Shown here in pieces: positions 58,524-64,000 of a stretch of DNA of 64,000 nt. The translations under genes were made by a program, and so were the position numbers. A model generated the notes under the pieces. It saw only the letters and a list, made by a program, of their open reading frames with translations. It had not been told where the DNA came from and did not search any database. Source of the stretch: Ottelia alismoides (Eukaryota; Streptophyta; Magnoliopsida; Alismatales; Hydrocharitaceae); contig JAZKJV010000091.1 of NCBI GenBank assembly GCA_037367405.1, positions 310,001 to 374,000 on the forward strand. The letters are read 5' to 3'. Within the stretch, counting starts at the first letter, position 1; every line of letters begins with the position of its first letter.

Positions 58524-61500
58524 TGATTTACACACTTTATCGAGGGTCTAAGTACGTCGCTGTGGCGACCCACAATAAAATGTGATTAATCAACAATGAA
58601 CCCACAATCAAATATCAATCAATGAAAAAAAAGTGTGGAGCCAAATTTATTTTTAACTCTGCACAAATGGTGTATAGTGTCAAGTATGCAGAGAGTTCGA
58701 ACACAGGGAACAAGCAGGGTAGTTCAAGCAAATGTATGCACAAGTGTGTGTGTGATGTGTCTACACTAAGCAAGCAAGGAAAAGAATTTGTGTGGGTTTT
58801 TACTTTTTAATTAATTTTTTTTATTTTAATTTTTAATTTTTGTATTTTTATTTTTAATTTTCTGATTTTTATATTTTATATTTTATATTTTTTTTCAATA
58901 TTGGAAAGTAAGGACAATATAATAGAAGGCAAGCTAAAATATTTATAAAAATGTGCAAAAATACTCAAAAATTTAGAAATAAAATGTTTTTGGTCTTTTT
59001 AAGATTTTTTACTGTTTTTGTGATTTTTGGGAATTTTTGAAGGTGTTTTTGATATTTTAAAAACTGAAATAAGACAAAACAGTGGAAATAATGCCGGCTG
59101 TCATAAAAATGGGAATTAAAAATAGCAAACAGCAACAACAAATTTTCACACTATTTTTCAAATAAAAAGAACAAAATTAGGAATAAACAGGACCTGAGTT
59201 TATAATTTTTGGAGTTTTCTACTATTGTTTATATTTTTTTGAAGTTTTTGAGTGTTTTTAACTTTTTAGTGTTTTTCTTTTGAGATTTTTAATGATTTTT
59301 GGACTGACACTAAAATAGGATAAAATAGACACTAGGTAATGTTTTTGGAATTTTTAGAGGTGTTTTAATATTTTTTTGGTATTTTCTAAGGTAGACAGTA
59401 CACAAATAGCAAGTTTTTGATTTTTAATAAATATGGAAATGAGATAAAATCAAAAACTAAAATAGTGGCGTCAAAGTACACATGTCCAGGAGCTTAAGTT
59501 CAAAATTTGAGAAATTTTGGAGTTAAAATGATAGGTTAAATAAATACAACAAGCATACAAAAATTAAAGGCCTGGCAGGGACCTGTATGCAAATATCTGA
59601 AAAGATGGGGGCATGGCTGCAATTTTGCCACAAAAATTTACACTGAATTAAATACTTTTAGACCAAACACAAATAACCAAAACCCGCAAGGGTGGACCTG
59701 CAAAATTGCCAAGGTCACGCGCACTGTGCACGTGACCTGGCAAGGACCTATTAGCAATATTACAAAATCCGCGGGGCTTGAATGCAAATTCCACTACAAC
59801 TTTATAACGTGACAAAATGTTTAGTGGACTAAATAATAAAACCGCAACTGCGAGGCCCTTGTCCGCAAAATGTCCACGCGCACGTGCCACGCACGTGCGC
59901 TGGCTGGCAAGGATTAAATTCAAAATGAAAACAACCGCAGGGGGTATTTAGCAAATAATACAAAAGTTTATAACTGCAGATGAAAGATTGTGTGCCAAAT
60001 ATTAAATACAAAACTCGCTGGGAAAGTTATGCAAAATACCCAGTCAATGGGCGCGATCCGACGGTCGACGACCCTTTACTTATGCCACGTGTCCGCGCGA
60101 GGTCGCCCTATACCCGTTCGCGCTGTGCGGCCCAGATTAGAAGATCCTCGAGTGATGGACGGCTCTGGACAAGCAAGATCTTACGGTGACTGTGCGCTTC
60201 AAAGAACAGGCAGGGATCTAACGGCTCGCCCTTGATCTGCAAGAACAGACGAAGAACAGGGGCCCGACGAGATGGAATCGACGCGAACTCCGTCCTCCGA
60301 TGTGATCTGCAACTGATATGTAGTCCTCCAGCACGCTGGAGGTCCCTGCTACCGTCGGGGATGATCCGAAGGTTCGAAATATGGCCGGAGTGCACCCGTG
60401 GAGATAGAGGAGCAACGAAGCTCCAGGTGGATCTGGCGGATGCGCAAAATCACCCCAGGCGTCCTTGGGAAGCTTGAACCTACAAAAAGAGTTAAGGGGG
60501 ACCGCGGGCAAGCTGCCGCGCATCACCCTGCAGTAGCGGAAGGTGGAAGGCGGTGAGGGAGAAGCTCGCCGGAGCACGGAAGTGATCGGAGGTTGGATGA
60601 CCGATTGGTGAAAGGTGGTGCGTTCCTATTGCTACCAGAAACTAAAGTAACCCAAAGAGAAGAGAAGAAAACGTACCTCGAGCCCAGATTGGCGAGGTTT
60701 AATACCTCACGGCGGCGCAGCCGCCGGAGATGGCTGGGACGCGCCTCGGCCCTCCGCTGCACCTCGACGAGGTCGGGGATCAACCCCCTGTCACCGGGGA
60801 TCCCTGGCTAACCCTCGGATGTCTCAACCAAGGCCTGAATGCGGTTCAAGCAAGAAGGGGAGGAATGGAATTGGTTTTGAAACATGGTGAAGGGCGAGTT
60901 TCGAGGTGGCGTCACGGGCGAAACAACGACCCAAGGGTCGAAAAAATCCGCTGGCGTGATTCATCTATGACCGAGGAACAACTTCGAAGAAGACGCCATC
61001 ATGAAAGGAGTAACGGAGTGGCCTCGATAATTGGATGAAAGTGGGTCAACGTCCACTCCTGACACAGCCCAGACCTGGGGCAGAGAGTTGACCTGCGGTC
61101 AACTGCTGCTGCCCCCTGGTTGGTCCACGTGGACCAACCAGAAAAAGGCCTGAGGGAAAAAAATGGAAAATTAATTAAAAATAGATAATGATTTTATTGA
61201 TTTTTGGTTATTAAATAAAAAATATTTATTATTTTATAAATTATTTTGTTATGATTTTTATTTATTTTTATGAGACATATTTTTACAAGTTTGCATTTAT
61301 ACCCTTATAGGTATATTATTCTATATATTGTATTCTTTTATTTTTATTTTGTATTTTTAATTTATTTATTTTTGTTTATTATTTTATATAATTATAACAT
61401 ACTTTTATACAAGTAAATATATTTTTATTTTATTTTTTTCTGATTTATTTTGTATATTTAATAAAATACAAGTATGTTTTGTATAGGTATATGTACAGGT

Positions 61501-62301
61501 TATGTATCTATGTATTTTATTTTTAAGTATTTTATTTTTGGTTTTTATTTAGGCTTTTATTCTTATTTTAATGTACATAATTATTATAAGTAATATTTAC
61601 AATATTATAAAAATATAAAATTATAAAAATAATAAATAAATAATAAATTGAATATTTTATTATGTAAAAGTATACAATGAGGGTCCAAAACTCAACTTTC
61701 AAACCGCAGCTCCGCCAAATGCGAAACCACCGCCATTGGATAGATTATTTTATTCTATATACAATTAAAGGTGAGTTTGATGCATTTGGAGTTGTCGTTT
61801 GTGAGATACGGGTCTGGGAAGTTGGGATTCTGGATTTTTATTCAGACCATAACTTTTTATCTGTACATTATTTTTCTGTGAAATCAATTTTGTATTTTTC
61901 TTTATTAAATTATCTACAACTTTCATGTACAAAGTTTCTTTATTTGATGTATAAAAAGTGGAACCAAAAATAGGTCCCAAAATGAATAAAGAATGAATAA
62001 AATGTATAGGGATTTTATTGGTATTTTTGGCCCTTATCTCCCCCTACTTTATTCCTTGTCGACCTATTCATCAAGATGCCTAGGTCTCGGGGTTTCGGGT
62101 CATAAAATATTTACAATATTTTATTCTTTTTCTTTTCTTTTCTTTATTCTATAATTTTGGCTTTAACAACCGCATTTTATACAATATTTACACACATATG
62201 CATGAATGCTAAAAAGCCTATATTACGCCTATTTACAAGCATTTACTAGGGTTTTTAAGGCCAAAATGATAGAATAAAGATGATGAAACGTGGATTCATC
62301 A
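58524..62301 (-). mobile_element. Solo Athila LTR (C), inside element A
   Basis: A 3778 bp LTR in minus orientation. Its right edge, read inverted, is TGATGAATCCACGTTTCATCA, almost the start of the B LTR. Its left part matches the inverted terminal 250 bp of the B LTR ('gcacaaatggtgtatagtg', 'gcagagagttcgaacac'). ATGAC is perfectly duplicated at 58519-58523 and 62302-62306. No internal domain or second LTR is present. The GC-rich centre is about 60040-61140. Confidence 0.93.
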
Positions 62302-62887
62302 ATGACAGCAGAGGAGAGTCTGGAGAGCACAGCCCTGGTTCAGGATACCACAGAGGCAGCAGAGCCGGTCCTTGATCGCGACACGATTTTCAGTGATGGT
62401 GGTGCTGAGGCCACCTTGCTTTACGGTGGTACTGATGCCACCGCGGTTGATACAGATCCCTCGGATTCAGAGTCTGATTGGGCCGATTGTGATGATCAGA
62501 TGCCAGACCTGATTCCACCTGAGCCTACAGATGAGGAGGAGGCAGATGCAGAGCAGACCAGAGACAGTGCAGTTGAGCAGCCTTCTCCCGATCCAGTTTG
62601 CGAGAGTGCGCTTTCTTTCTCCCAGGCAGATTTGGCAGACTTAGCAGCATTCACTCACTTTCTTCCGCAGCCAGATTTGCCAGCACCGAACATTCCAGAG
62701 CTGAAGCCGCTCCCTACTTCGCTGAAGTATCGATTCCTTGCGGGCGAGCCAGAGATGTACCCAGTCATCATCTCCGCCGAGTTGACTGGAGAGCAGGAAT
62801 CCCGTTTGATGGGGGTTCTTGAAAAGAACCGCAAGGCGATCGGATGGAGCGTAGCAGATCTCCATGGGATTAGTCCATCAGTGTGCT
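62302..62887 (+). pseudogene. Element A pol N-terminal part (protease-RT linker)
   Basis: The frame resumes after C as MTAEESLEST and reads through FSDGGAEATLLYGGTDATAV, an acidic segment (DPSDSESDWADCDD), then KYRFLAGEPEMYPVIISAELTGEQESRLM and NRKAIGWSVADLHGISPSVC. This matches the pol frame of B just before the RT proper. It is cut at 62887 by the LTR of D; the RT core lies outside the window. Confidence 0.87.
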
Positions 62888-64000
62888 TGATGAATCTCCA
62901 TTTCATCACCTTTATTCTATCATTTTGGCCTCAAAAACCCTAGCAAATGCATGTAGATAGCATCAAATTGTACATAATAGCATTCATTATTTATTGTATT
63001 AATTATACATAAAATAAAGTTTTTAATGTCAAAATTATAGAATAAAGAGAAGAAAAGAAAAAGGAATCAAATATTGCAAATATTTTATGACCCTAACCCC
63101 GAGACCAAAGCCAGCATGGAATTGGTCGACAAGGAATAAAGTAGGGGGAGATAAAGGCCAGTGTACAACAAATACCTCATTCATCAATTCATTCATTTAT
63201 GCATTTTTTGGTACCTATTTTGTATATAATTATTCATTCATTTAAAATCTTTTGTACATGAAAGTTGTAGGCAATAATGTAAATAAAAATACAAAAATTG
63301 AGTTTGTGTAAAAATAATACTCAGAGTACATTTTATATACAAAACAAAAAGCAAGAATCTCAATTTCACAGACCCATACCTTGCAAATAAAAACTCCAAA
63401 TCAACCAAACTCACCTTTAATTGTATATAGCATCTTATGAACTATTTTATAAAATTGGTTTCATAATTTTGGGAGTCCATCTGTGGAAGTTAGATTTCTA
63501 GCTCCCCTTGCGTATAGTACTGATTAAAATATTCAGTTTATTCAATACCTATTATTTATACAAATTTATATTTTTAAAATTTTCTAAGTAATGTATATAA
63601 TACATGTACATATTGAAATTAAAAGAAAACCAAAAAGAACTTGTGAAATAAAATAAGTCTATGTATTACATAGGCAAAACACCTATAAAATAAGTATGTA
63701 CATAAATAAAAGGGGATTTTAATTCTTTTATTCTTTATTCATATATGTTTTTTTTAATGTTGTAAATATTATACAAAACTTATTAATACAAATTCAAAAT
63801 AAAAACAAATAAAATACATTAAATAAATAAAATATATATAATTCATAGGTAAAATACCTATAAGTATACTTACATATACATATACACATTTATTTAAAAA
63901 TGTAAATAAAGTCTTAAAAATGAAATAAAAATATATTTATACTCACAAAAATAAGTTATAAATTTATAAAATAAGAAAATAAAACAATAAAATAAAATAA
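62888..64000 (+). mobile_element. Start of another Athila LTR (D), runs off the right edge
   Basis: It begins TGATGAATCTCCATTTCATCACC and continues like the first 1.1 kb of the B and C LTRs ('tttattctatcattttggc', 'accctagcaaatgc', 'gtcgacaaggaataaagtaggg', 'gtacatgaaagttgtag'). The presumed target copy is gtgct (62883-62887). It could be a 5' LTR or a solo LTR. It is more diverged from B than the two B LTRs are from each other. Confidence 0.87.

Larger units (their letters stand above)
30753..64000 (+). mobile_element. Athila-type Ty3/gypsy element A, interrupted by B, C and D; right end outside window
   Basis: Element A has a 5' LTR (30753-34401), a tRNA-Asp-type primer site, gag (35919 onward), protease (57699 onward) and the beginning of the RT region (62302-62887). 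It is interrupted at 38490/57515 by B, at 58523/62302 by solo LTR C, and at 62887 by the LTR of D. Taking these out gives one collinear gag-pol matching that of B. Gag and pol carry frameshifts and TGA/TAG stops, so A is the oldest and most decayed element of the cluster. Its 3' half is not in the window. Confidence 0.88.

Overview
The window is nuclear DNA of a flowering plant with a repeat-rich, probably large genome. The evidence is Athila-type Ty3/gypsy retrotransposons with 3.6-4.0 kb LTRs and a tRNA-Asp-type primer site, a CACTA transposon with TNPA- and TNPD-like genes, a plant L1-type LINE, TRIMs with an initiator-Met primer site, Tourist-like MITEs and a Helitron-like terminus. No bacterial operon, rRNA, tRNA or CRISPR is visible. 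The species cannot be named from the sequence.

Layout. 1-868 is the right end of an LTR whose element lies off the left edge. It sits in the RNase H tail of a Ty1/copia element (869-1194), whose PPT and complete 3' LTR follow (to 2070). 2071-14700 is the least repetitive part. It holds two adjacent MITEs, a candidate Helitron end, a possible unidentified minus-strand spliced gene (4183 to about 9187) around a ~495 bp tandem duplication, a complete 558 bp TRIM (10729-11286), a second TRIM relic, and a small zinc-ribbon gene (12730-12978, minus). 14707-23674 is a decayed LINE with a 15 bp target duplication, split by a minus-strand solo Athila LTR (15945-19635). A paralogue of the zinc-ribbon gene follows at 24041-24265 (minus), so the two look like an old tandem pair separated by insertions. 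26545-30752 is the left part of a CACTA element. Its six-exon TNPA-like gene is nearly intact, but its TNPD-like gene has lost the catalytic core.

30753-64000 is one old Athila element (A) carrying three later insertions of related elements, each in its gag-pol region. These are a full-length 19.0 kb element B (38491-57514, TSD GTTGT), a minus-strand solo LTR C (58524-62301, TSD ATGAC), and the start of another LTR, D (62888 to beyond the window). The two LTRs of B differ at roughly 60 positions by hand count (about 1.5%), so B is fairly recent, but its polyprotein already has three TAG stops and two single-base frameshifts.

Most notable signals: (1) four PPT-like tracts, each the 3' arm of an inverted repeat, in the noncoding 3' region of B; (2) a +1 frame change between protease and reverse transcriptase at the same place in both A and B; (3) a hairpin at the 5' edge of every Athila LTR start in the window; (4) the paired zinc-ribbon genes; (5) splice-consistent exons of an unrecognised gene near a Helitron-like end.
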